DNA of 37,094 bases from Planctomycetota bacterium (GTDB lineage: Bacteria; Planctomycetota; Phycisphaerae; Phycisphaerales; Phycisphaeraceae): NCBI GenBank assembly GCA_024279865.1, contig JAJRRC010000092.1, positions 1 to 37,094 on the forward strand, given 5' to 3'. The translations under genes and the position numbers were made by a program. Below are positions 14,725 to 22,499 of this stretch, piece by piece (within the stretch, counting starts at the first letter, position 1; each line of letters starts with the position of its first letter). A model generated the notes under the pieces. The model was not told the origin of the DNA. It did no database searches and saw only the letters and a list, made by a program, of their open reading frames with translations.

Positions 14725-17547
14725 CTATTGGGCCTTCAATCCCAACGCCACCGCATCGCGTGCGCTGAGTGAAACCATTTCGCCTTCATGCTCGAAAGTT
14801 TCAACCGTGCCGTCACGCTTCCAAGAACGCTCGCAACGCGGTTCACTTCGTAGATCCACCACCATGGGCTGCTCAACGGCTGCCCATTCAACGTGACTGA
14901 TGCTACAAAGGTCTGCCAAGTCTTCAGCGGCAAACAGAGAACTGTCGCCACCCTCTGGCAAAATTAAACCCATGTCCAATGGATTGTCCACGCCGCTGGA
15001 CTGACGGAATTGTTCAATGGCTTTGAGCCAACTATTCCGTTCGGCCATTACCGAAACCCATTGTGGGGCGACCCCAATGGCTCGCATGCAATTCACATTC
15101 TGGAACGGCAACACATGCACACAATCAGCGTCTTCACCTTCAAGAGCGGCCCATGCTTCATCGGCAGTGTGAGGCGTGATCGGAGCAATCAGACGAATCA
15201 ACGTCGTGGCAATCCGATACAACGTGGCCTGCGAACGACGACGACGACGGCTGTCTGCTTTGTCACAATAAAGACGATCCTTCACCGCCACCAAATACAC
15301 GGCAGACAATGTTTCATTGCAAAAATGGAACACCGCTTCACTGGCTGAACGATAGTCCAACGCTTCGTATGCTTTGTGAACCGTTTCGGACAACGCGATC
15401 AGTTCACCAATCGCCCATGCGTCAATGGTGTTCACTTCATCGTCTTGGAATTTCACTTTGTCGGTCTTTGGATCAAAGTCCGCAAGGTTGCTCAACAGGA
15501 AACGAATGGTGTTGCGGAGCTTGCGGTACTCTTCGCCAGCAAGGCGGAAGAAATCATGATCGACTTTGATATCGTTGTCGACGTTAAGACGACTGACCCA
15601 CCAACGACACACATCTGCGCCGAACTCTTTGAGGAGGTCATCAACGTCTAAGGTGTTGCCGATGCTTTTGGACATTTTGCGTCCATCTTTATCGACCATG
15701 AAGCCGTGCGTTAAGACAGTTTCGAATGGTGTTTTTCCGGTGACCGCCAATGCGGGCAACAGGGAGTGTTGAAACCAGCCGCGATGTTGATCGGAGCCTT
15801 CGAGATACAAATCGGTGAGGCCAGCGGCATCGTCGGGCTTAACCTGTCCACGCAGTTTCATCACGGCGTTCCAGGAAGAGCCTGACTCGAACCACACATC
15901 AAAGGTATCGCTTGCTTTTTGCAGGCTGGCCAAATCAGAGCCAAGCCAATCCGGTGCGTCGGCGTCTGCTTGTGGGTCATAAGATTCGAGCAGTTGTTCG
16001 GGGGATGCTAGGAACCAACTGTCTGAGCCATGTTCACCAAAGTATTTCGCCACTGCTGTGACGGAAGCTTCGGTTAGCAAGGGTTCACCTTGTTCGTTGT
16101 AGAACGCGGGGATGGGCAAGCCCCAGGATCGTTGACGGCTAATACACCAGTCAGGTCTCGAATCGAGCATGCCTCGCATGCGATTGCGTCCCCAGGTTGG
16201 GATAAAGTTAATTTTTTCTTCGGTCCATTGCAATGCTTTTTCACGGAGTGTGGGCCCGTCATCAAGTGAACGGTCCACGCCGATGAACCATTGTTCGGTG
16301 GCTCGGAAGATGATGGGGGTTTTGCCTCGCCAATCGTGCGGATAGCTATGGGTGAATCGGTTGGCGTGAAAGAGATGGCCTGACTGTTTGAGATGTTCAA
16401 CGACTTTGTCGTTGGCATCCCAGACGGATAAGCCCACGAGCCAATCGGGCACAGTGTGGTCGAAAGTTCCGTCGGCTTGGACGGGACAGTAGACGTCGAG
16501 TCCTTCACGCAAGCCTGTTTGGTAATCTTCTACGCCGTGGCCTGGGGCGGTGTGGACCATGCCTGTGCCGTCTTCGAGAGTGACGTACAGAGCGTGGACC
16601 ACTTTGCCGGTGCGTTCGATGAAGGGATGTTGATAGGTGACGCCCAGCAGGTCTGCGCCTTTGAGGGTGGCGAGTGTGGTTGCGTCTTCGATGCCTTGGG
16701 ACTTGAGGACGCTCGCTGCAAGTTGTTCAGCGATGACCACGCGGCGATCACCAATTTGGTAAACGCCATAGGTGTAACCTTCATGCACCGCCACGGCAAG
16801 GTTGGCGGGCAAGGTCCAAGGCGTGGTGGTCCAGATCATCAATGCGTCATATTGATCCTTGAGCGGACTGTCGTCGGTGAGATCAAACTGCACGTACACA
16901 CTGGTATCTTCGCGGTCTTCATATTCGAGTTCTGCTTCAGCGAGTGCGGTTTGGTTTTCAATGGACCAATGCACGGGCTTAAGCTGGCGGAAGACAATGT
17001 CTTTGCCGACGAGTGAGGCGAAGACTTCGAGGACCGCCTCTTCGTATCGCGGCTGCATGGTGAGGTAGGGATCGTCGTAGTCGGCAAGGGTGAGCAATCG
17101 CTGCATTTGTCCTTTTTGGAGCTTGACGAATTTTTCAGCATAGGTGCGACACTTGCGTCGGATGTCGATGGGTCTCATTTGGCGGGCTTTGTCGCCGAGG
17201 TTGGCCATGACTTTGTGTTCGATTGGTAGGCCGTGACAATCCCAGCCTGGGGTGTAGGCACAATCCTTGCCTAGCATGGTCTGGGTCCGCACAACAAAAT
17301 CCTTAAGCACTTTGTTGAGCAGGTGTCCGAGATGAATCGATCCGTTGGCATAGGGCGGCCCGTCGTGAAAGACATAGCTGGGGGCATCAGCACGGGCTTT
17401 TCGAACTTGTTTGTAGAGGTCCATTTTCTGCCAGCGTTTGAGGCTCGCAGGTTCATTTTGCACGAGATTCCCTCGCATGGGGAACCGGGTTTTGAGCAGG
17501 TTTAGGGTGGACTTGAATGATTTCTTTTTGGGAGCGGATTGAGTCAT
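14725..17547 (-). CDS. ileS: Isoleucyl-tRNA synthetase
   Basis: This class I synthetase charges tRNA-Ile and edits misactivated valine. The HIGH motif is HLGH (residues 72-75, within PPYANGSIHLGH). The CP1 editing domain follows, with WTTTPWTLPAN and the GHGVEDYQTG region. Then come the DWCISRQRSWGLPIP segment and KMSKSIGNT. The anticodon-binding helical domain closes the protein at 940 residues, normal for the bacterial type. The C-terminal zinc-ribbon region is degenerate: the place of the first Cys pair reads RCERSW (Cys905, Ser908) and no second Cys pair is visible. The ATG start has only a weak ribosome site. The gdh transcript upstream is closed by a terminator, so ileS starts a new unit. 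Confidence 0.96.
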   Translation of the reverse strand: MTQSAPKKKSFKSTLNLLKTRFPMRGNLVQNEPASLKRWQKMDLYKQVRKARADAPSYVFHDGPPYANGSIHLGHLLNKVLKDFVVRTQTMLGKDCAYTPGWDCHGLPIEHKVMANLGDKARQMRPIDIRRKCRTYAEKFVKLQKGQMQRLLTLADYDDPYLTMQPRYEEAVLEVFASLVGKDIVFRQLKPVHWSIENQTALAEAELEYEDREDTSVYVQFDLTDDSPLKDQYDALMIWTTTPWTLPANLAVAVHEGYTYGVYQIGDRRVVIAEQLAASVLKSQGIEDATTLATLKGADLLGVTYQHPFIERTGKVVHALYVTLEDGTGMVHTAPGHGVEDYQTGLREGLDVYCPVQADGTFDHTVPDWLVGLSVWDANDKVVEHLKQSGHLFHANRFTHSYPHDWRGKTPIIFRATEQWFIGVDRSLDDGPTLREKALQWTEEKINFIPTWGRNRMRGMLDSRPDWCISRQRSWGLPIPAFYNEQGEPLLTEASVTAVAKYFGEHGSDSWFLASPEQLLESYDPQADADAPDWLGSDLASLQKASDTFDVWFESGSSWNAVMKLRGQVKPDDAAGLTDLYLEGSDQHRGWFQHSLLPALAVTGKTPFETVLTHGFMVDKDGRKMSKSIGNTLDVDDLLKEFGADVCRWWVSRLNVDNDIKVDHDFFRLAGEEYRKLRNTIRFLLSNLADFDPKTDKVKFQDDEVNTIDAWAIGELIALSETVHKAYEALDYRSASEAVFHFCNETLSAVYLVAVKDRLYCDKADSRRRRRSQATLYRIATTLIRLIAPITPHTADEAWAALEGEDADCVHVLPFQNVNCMRAIGVAPQWVSVMAERNSWLKAIEQFRQSSGVDNPLDMGLILPEGGDSSLFAAEDLADLCSISHVEWAAVEQPMVVDLRSEPRCERSWKRDGTVETFEHEGEMVSLSARDAVALGLKAQ

Positions 17548-17611
17548 GGTATGGAGGGACCCTGTGTATTTTTCTGAATCGCACAGTATAGCCGAATACG
17601 CCCATGTATAT

Positions 17612-17651
17612 GATATAAACAGCGGGACATCGTTAAAACGACATCCCGCTG
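17612..17651 (-). terminator. Terminator of the glutamate dehydrogenase gene
   Basis: On the minus strand CAGCGGGATGTCG pairs with CGATGTCCCGCTG around TTTTAA (17620-17651): 13 bp with two G-U pairs that exist only in the minus-strand RNA. TTTATAT follows. The wobble asymmetry supports the leftward orientation. Confidence 0.8.
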
Positions 17652-17692
17652 GCTTTGGGTCTATATTTTTTTATTAGAAATTGAGGAGAGCC

Positions 17693-18991
17693 TTAGCCTC
17701 CGTTGGTTTTATTGTTGAAGTATCGGTAGGTTCCACCTGCGGAGATGGCACTGCCGATGCGATCAAGGGCATGGGTGTAGGCTGCGGTTCGCATATCCAC
17801 GCTGTGTTTTTCCATCAGTTCGTAGACATTGTTGAACTCACGGGACATGATGACTTGCAAGCGTTGTTGAACTTCTTCTTCGGTCCAGTAGAATCCTTGT
17901 CGATTTTGCACCCATTCAAAATAGCTGACGGTCACGCCGCCGGCATTGGCGAGGATATCTGGGATAATCAGAATACCCCGTTCAGCCAGCATCGCGTCTG
18001 CTTCACTGGTCGTTGGTCCATTGGCGACTTCGACGATGATGGGTGCTTGGATTTTTGCCATGTTCTGAGGGGTGATTTGGTTTTCCAAGGCTGCGGGGAT
18101 CAGGATATCCACTTTTAGTTCAAGCAGCTCTTCATTGGAGAGAGCTTCTGCTTTGACTTGTTCACACAGCGAGCCATGGCAGTAGACTGCTTTGAGTTTG
18201 CGGGTATCTTTTTTTACATGCATAAGGCTGGGGATATCAAAGCCTTCTTCATTATAAATGGCTCCCTGCGAGTCACTGACTGCGACGATTTTATAGCCGT
18301 CGTGGTGTAAGAGGCGAGCGACATGTTGGCCTGCGTTGCCGAAGCCTTGGACGGCAACGCGAATATCTGCGTTGTTCCATTTGCGGCGTTTTTCAAGTTC
18401 TTTGATGCAGTAGTAAGCTCCACGTCCGGTGGCATCATCGCGGCCGAGCGACCCACCGAGGGGGATGGGTTTGCCTGTGATGACGGCCGGGGAATGTTGT
18501 CGTTTGATACTGGAGTAGGCATTCATCATCCAACCCATAATCATGGCATTGGTATAAACGTCCGGTGCAGGGATATCGATATCTGGCCCGATGAAGTCCG
18601 CCAATCGGTCGATAAATCCACGGGAGAGTCTTTCGAGTTCGAGGTGAGAAAGTTCTTTGGGATTGACGGTGACGCCGCCTTTGGCTCCGCCGAAGGGGAT
18701 TCCGACGACTGCGCATTTACAGGTCATCCAAAAGGCGAGCGCTTTGACTTCATCAAGGTTGACATCGGGGTGAAAGCGAATGCCTCCCTTGGTTGGTCCA
18801 CGGGTGCTGTCGTGTTGAACACGGTAGCCATCAAAAATTTTCAGACCCCCGTCATCCATTCGCACAGGAATACTGACCTGCATAATGGCTTTGGGATGGC
18901 GAAGTCGTTCAATAACTTCAGCATCGATTTTTGACAGTTCACCAGCCTTGTCCAGACGTTTGATGGCGTCTTCGAAAATACTTTGTGCCAT
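17693..18991 (-). CDS. gdhA: Glutamate dehydrogenase (Glu/Leu/Phe/Val dehydrogenase family)
   Basis: The enzyme links nitrogen and carbon metabolism by reversible oxidative deamination of glutamate to 2-oxoglutarate. The N-terminal half has the dimerisation/catalytic segments FDGYRVQHDSTRGPTKGG, PFGGAKGGV with the catalytic Lys, and PDIDIPAPDVYT with the catalytic Asp. The NAD(P)-binding domain shows the Rossmann fingerprint VQGFGNAGQH followed by VAVSDSQGAIYN, which ends the second strand in an acidic residue and favours NAD (inference). GGVTVSYFEWVQNRQGFYW is typical of the GudB/GdhA hexameric class, and 432 residues is standard. The ATG is preceded by a purine-rich AAAAGGATACTCCC. Its cofactor and direction cannot be settled from sequence. 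Confidence 0.94.
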   Translation of the reverse strand: MAQSIFEDAIKRLDKAGELSKIDAEVIERLRHPKAIMQVSIPVRMDDGGLKIFDGYRVQHDSTRGPTKGGIRFHPDVNLDEVKALAFWMTCKCAVVGIPFGGAKGGVTVNPKELSHLELERLSRGFIDRLADFIGPDIDIPAPDVYTNAMIMGWMMNAYSSIKRQHSPAVITGKPIPLGGSLGRDDATGRGAYYCIKELEKRRKWNNADIRVAVQGFGNAGQHVARLLHHDGYKIVAVSDSQGAIYNEEGFDIPSLMHVKKDTRKLKAVYCHGSLCEQVKAEALSNEELLELKVDILIPAALENQITPQNMAKIQAPIIVEVANGPTTSEADAMLAERGILIIPDILANAGGVTVSYFEWVQNRQGFYWTEEEVQQRLQVIMSREFNNVYELMEKHSVDMRTAAYTHALDRIGSAISAGGTYRYFNNKTNGG

Positions 18992-19203
18992 GGGAGTATC
19001 CTTTTCTAATTTATCAGCCCAAATAACAATGGTTTCGTAGCGGAACGACCTACGCCCACAGTGTAACGTCCAGAGCTTGCGGTTTCAGCCTATCGGGCCT
19101 GAATTATTAGTTTTTTTTATAGTTCCTCTTTCAAGCCTAGATTGTTTTCCACTAACCTTTTTGACAACTATATTTATAAGATATTTAAGTTTTCTTAAAT
19201 TTT

Positions 19204-19521
19204 CTATTTCACGGCTGCTCGACGACATAATTCCACCAAATCATCGGTAGCTTGGCGGATTTCCTCCATGGATGAATCGTGCTCGGTCAAAGATTCAAGG
19301 ATCGATGCTTGGTCGGAAATAGGCATAAAGCCATACCCGCCAGCAGAACCTTTGATCTGATGAGCCAAGAAACCCAACTCCTCAATTTCGGCAACTTCCA
19401 GGGCTTGAGAAAGAGAATCGACGCGTAAATGCAAATTCGATACGTACTCCTCAACGAGATCCACCATGTATGGATCATCCGAAAATTCACTCAGTAACGG
19501 CTGAGGTTTGGATAATGACAT
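19204..19521 (-). CDS. Hpt (histidine phosphotransfer) domain protein
   Basis: This single-domain phosphorelay intermediate of 106 residues has the phospho-accepting His in LAHQIKGSAGGYGF, the core Hpt motif (HxxKGSAxxxG). It has no other domain, so it should shuttle phosphate between receiver domains or from a kinase. The ATG at 19519-19521 is preferred: AAGGGAA lies about 10 nt upstream, whereas the in-frame GTG at 19525-19527 would leave only 4 nt. It is the last gene of a leftward three-gene operon (HD-GYP, HDOD, Hpt), 20 nt after the HDOD gene. The likely donors or acceptors are the receiver proteins of the divergent operon at 22-24 kb. Confidence 0.9.
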   Translation of the reverse strand: MSLSKPQPLLSEFSDDPYMVDLVEEYVSNLHLRVDSLSQALEVAEIEELGFLAHQIKGSAGGYGFMPISDQASILESLTEHDSSMEEIRQATDDLVELCRRAAVK

Positions 19522-19541
19522 AAGCACTAATTCCCTTAAAA

Positions 19542-20531
19542 TTAAGAAGGTTGAACAATTCCCATCGCTTCAGTCATCGTCAAATTGTCCATGATCAAAG
19601 CCTGCATCGCGGCACCGGCCTCGAGCATAATTCGCTGGCGAGATTGCTGTTCATCTTGCCAGTCTCCTAGTTCCAGATCGAATACACTGGCAAGCTGCTT
19701 TAGACGTTGACGCAATTCTTTTAACTTATTTTCAACTTCACTTGCACGATAGCCCAGTCGCGGCAAGCCATCAGCAAGCCAACCTCGGGCGGCACTGGCT
19801 TCAAAGCCCGCAATGCGTGCACCAAGCACTTCCACCGCACGATAGTGAAAGTAAGATTCATCCTCTGCTGGATTTAATAACGCATGAACACCAGCCCCCA
19901 GCTCCTGTGGACACTGCATAGACTCCAACGCCCACAGGGCCACTTGATAATGAGAGACGCCTAGGTGCCGTTTTTCTCGACGAGCCAATGTCATCGGCCG
20001 CAGCTTCGCGCCCAAGATTTGGTTATACGTCTGGCCAAGTCCTGCCCAGAGAACCATCGCGCCCAATCCTGCAACGAGTCCTCCGAGAAGATGCTCAAAT
20101 CCACCCGAAGCATTTTTGCCATCATCGGAGAGAAAATCATTGGCAATCGCACACGCCAACACCCATCTGCGTAGATCCAGACGTTGTGGCGTTTCGCCTG
20201 ATGCGTTCAGCAAAGGCCCGGCGAGCATGACGCTAAAAATTAAATTTTTAACTTGGACTAAGCCCAACATTTGAACCGCACGGTCGAGCGATTGGATCGG
20301 GCCACTGCTTTGACGGGTTGCCATGTTCGCCAAACCAATGACCTTTGTTGCAATGTACGCATCGCTTTGAAGCAGGTTGGCAATGTGATAAAAATCAGCC
20401 TTGGGTTGACTCAAAGCTTCGAGCACTTTGTTACAAACCTGGGTACTGAGTACCCGTGATAAATTTTGATCCAATTGGTGGGCAGTCCATTGTGCGTCAA
20501 TGGTGAGGGGTATTTGATTGTGATTCATCAT
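19542..20531 (-). CDS. HDOD-domain signalling protein
   Basis: Residues about 15-225 form an HDOD domain, a catalytically doubtful HD-related module used in bacterial signalling. Typical features are the helix ending in VLEALSQPKADFYHIANLLQSDAYIATKVIGLANMA, then SLDRAVQMLGLVQVKNLIFSVML. The metal-binding HD pair of true phosphohydrolases is not seen (LLGGLVAGLGAMVLW replaces LLHDIGKL). The C-terminal third has a leucine-rich helix (VENKLKELRQRLKQLASVF) likely to form a coiled coil. The ATG overlaps the upstream HD-GYP stop codon (ATGA at 20528-20531) with GGAGGT ahead of it, so translation is coupled. It probably relays or scaffolds the output of its operon partners. Confidence 0.88.
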   Translation of the reverse strand: MMNHNQIPLTIDAQWTAHQLDQNLSRVLSTQVCNKVLEALSQPKADFYHIANLLQSDAYIATKVIGLANMATRQSSGPIQSLDRAVQMLGLVQVKNLIFSVMLAGPLLNASGETPQRLDLRRWVLACAIANDFLSDDGKNASGGFEHLLGGLVAGLGAMVLWAGLGQTYNQILGAKLRPMTLARREKRHLGVSHYQVALWALESMQCPQELGAGVHALLNPAEDESYFHYRAVEVLGARIAGFEASAARGWLADGLPRLGYRASEVENKLKELRQRLKQLASVFDLELGDWQDEQQSRQRIMLEAGAAMQALIMDNLTMTEAMGIVQPS

Positions 20532-21904
20532 GCACCTCCCGTTGTTCGTCGTGGCAGATCAAATTCCAATGTCTGGAGTAATGACAGGGAATCGGCTCTG
20601 TGCCGCGAATGACGCCATTGCTCAAAATCACGGACTGCCTGAGCAAATTCGTCCGGTTTAATTTGAATAAAAAGGTCTACCAACTGAGGGTCAAACTGCG
20701 TTCCGCTGTTTTTCTTGACTTCAGCTATCGCATCTTGAATCGACAAACCAAGACGATAGGGTCGATCCGAAGTCATTGCATCAAACGCATCTGCAATCGC
20801 AGCGACCCGTGCAAGCAAAGGAAGTTCTTCTCCCTTGAGGCCATCGGGATACCCCTTGCCATCAAAACGCTCATGATGCCAGCGAACCACAGGCTTGGTT
20901 TTCGCCAATTGTGGAATTCGTGAAACGATTTCATAACCCACCACGGGATGGGGATTGACCAATGCTATTTCTTGATCTGTTAAAGGCAACGGCTTACGAA
21001 GAATTGCATCAGGCACTGCGATCTTGCCAATGTCATGCAACAAGCCTCCCAATCGCAATGTCGTCAAGTCCGCAGCACTCATTCCCATGCGTTCGCCCAG
21101 TAACAATGCGTAAGCAGTGACCCGCTCGACATGACCGCCGGTATAAGGATCGCGTGATTCAATGGCCAACGCCATCGCAATCACCACATCCACAATCATG
21201 GAACTAAGCGTGCTCAGCAGCCGAACATTTTCACAAGAAATCGTTGTATGGTGAAGTAAATTTTGAATAAAACGGGTGCGATTGCTGTCCGTCGGGTCGT
21301 TCTGTTGACTCAAACGGTAGCACAACACACCCATCACATGTTGATCGGTGTACATACCCGCAGCAATAAAATGGTCGCCTCCCCCATCAGGATCATACAT
21401 CGGCATCACCAGAGGAGCGGTCGGCATCTCGGCAATCACCCGAGCACCTAGATCTTGAACCTCTAGAGGTAAAGACTCCATGGTTTCAGATTTTTGCCCA
21501 TCCTTTGCATAAACCACCCGAACACAAGAATTGCCATCAGGCTCTAATAGCCAAATGTCCGTGGCATTGGTTAGGTGACCTACTTCCTGGATCAAATCAG
21601 CAACAATCTGTTCCATCGGCCGATGCTTGGTCAACGCATCAGCCATGTGATTGAGTCGAGCCAATTCTCGTAAATGATTTAAATTGGCAGCGATCACATC
21701 ATTGCGACCTGCTTCCAAATCCAAAACCTTTTGAGACAACAAATCAATTTGACTTGAGTCAGGTGGAGGCAGTTGGTGTTGGTGGTTTGATGGCACGATG
21801 ATAACCTTGCTTCCCTTCACCGGAGCATCTAAAGGAAGATGGTCCCCCATATGACTATCGGCCATTTCCCAGCGTGCCTTTATCTCGTCAAGGTCCAAAA
21901 CCAC
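20528..21904 (-). CDS. GAF/HD-GYP protein, predicted cyclic-di-GMP phosphodiesterase
   Basis: This 458-residue cytoplasmic protein has a coiled-coil N-terminus, a GAF-like sensor (about 85-230) and an HD-GYP domain (about 245-420). The catalytic signature is intact: GGHVERVTAYA, LLHDIGKIAVPDAILRKP, the conserved His in NPHPVVGYEI, and HHERFDGKGYPDGLKGEELPLLARV. Such domains usually hydrolyse cyclic-di-GMP, although some act on cGAMP or are regulatory. The reading frame begins at GTG 21902-21904 with AGG about 7 nt upstream; a later ATG (MADSHMGDH) is possible. It is the first gene of the leftward operon and is divergent, across about 140 nt, from the receiver operon, suggesting co-regulation. 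Confidence 0.93.
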   Translation of the reverse strand: MVLDLDEIKARWEMADSHMGDHLPLDAPVKGSKVIIVPSNHQHQLPPPDSSQIDLLSQKVLDLEAGRNDVIAANLNHLRELARLNHMADALTKHRPMEQIVADLIQEVGHLTNATDIWLLEPDGNSCVRVVYAKDGQKSETMESLPLEVQDLGARVIAEMPTAPLVMPMYDPDGGGDHFIAAGMYTDQHVMGVLCYRLSQQNDPTDSNRTRFIQNLLHHTTISCENVRLLSTLSSMIVDVVIAMALAIESRDPYTGGHVERVTAYALLLGERMGMSAADLTTLRLGGLLHDIGKIAVPDAILRKPLPLTDQEIALVNPHPVVGYEIVSRIPQLAKTKPVVRWHHERFDGKGYPDGLKGEELPLLARVAAIADAFDAMTSDRPYRLGLSIQDAIAEVKKNSGTQFDPQLVDLFIQIKPDEFAQAVRDFEQWRHSRHRADSLSLLQTLEFDLPRRTTGGA

Positions 21905-21941
21905 AAACCTAAATTCAAGTCTAAAAAAACTCTTGAGATAA

Positions 21942-21969
21942 TTTATACTTCTGATTCTCTATAGATCAA
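21942..21969 (-). promoter_or_regulatory. Possible promoter of the HD-GYP/HDOD/Hpt operon
   Basis: On the minus strand TTGATC (21964-21969) and TATAAA (21942-21947) are separated by 16 nt. The -10 box lies 38 nt before the GTG start. The region is AT-rich and shared with the divergent operon. Confidence 0.42.
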
Positions 21970-22042
21970 GTACCAACGCTAAATGGTCGATTCTGGAAAA
22001 AGAATCTCTCAATTTGGAATCTTTCGAGACAAAGGTATTTCA

Positions 22043-22450
22043 ATGCCCACACGTCCATTAATACTACTGGCAGACGATGAACCGCATATCCTACTGGCAT
22101 TAGAATACCTGACCCGACAGCTTGGAGAGGTCAAAGTATTAACTGCTACGGATGGCCCCACAGCCGTCCATTTGGCGATTCAACACCAACCGGCCCTGAT
22201 CCTTTTAGATGTTATGATGCCTGGGATGGATGGATACGCTGCTTGTACAGAAATCCGCAACCACTGGCAACAGTCACCTAGCCCACACGATGGTCAGATA
22301 TGGTTCCTTACTGCGCGTGAATCAAATCTGGACAAAACCCAATCACTCGAAGTCGGAGCCAATCGAATCATCAATAAACCTTTTGACCCTGATCGTCTCT
22401 TAAATGATATTTCTAATGCGTTAAACATTCCGTCGTCGATCCAGGCATAA
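22043..22450 (+). CDS. Single-domain response regulator (receiver)
   Basis: This 135-residue CheY-like receiver with no output domain shows a complete site: acidic pair in LLADDEP, phospho-acceptor Asp in LILLDVMMPGMDG, Thr in FLTARES and Lys in INKPFDPDRL. The ATG at 22043-22045 is chosen because AAAGGT lies 6 nt upstream; an in-frame ATG at 21983 would add 20 residues that do not belong to the domain. It heads the rightward operon, 49 nt before the receiver-HDOD gene. It is a natural partner for the Hpt protein encoded divergently (inference). Confidence 0.9.
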   Translation: MPTRPLILLADDEPHILLALEYLTRQLGEVKVLTATDGPTAVHLAIQHQPALILLDVMMPGMDGYAACTEIRNHWQQSPSPHDGQIWFLTARESNLDKTQSLEVGANRIINKPFDPDRLLNDISNALNIPSSIQA

Positions 22451-22499
22451 TTTTCAACTGTCATCCCCGGGGAGGGGAATTTTTTCTCAGGAGCTTTGT

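Noticed and set aside
16456-17016. 186-codon plus-strand open frame inside ileS.
   Set aside because: It is antisense to a fully conserved synthetase coding region and has no family features; a reading-frame shadow.
18323-18934. 203-codon plus-strand open frame inside the glutamate dehydrogenase gene.
   Set aside because: Antisense shadow of a conserved enzyme; composition and motifs do not resemble a protein family.
19159-19190. TTGACA and AT-rich stretch between the Hpt and glutamate dehydrogenase genes read as a plus-strand promoter.
   Set aside because: No plus-strand gene follows; both neighbours read leftward, so the match is probably chance in AT-rich DNA.
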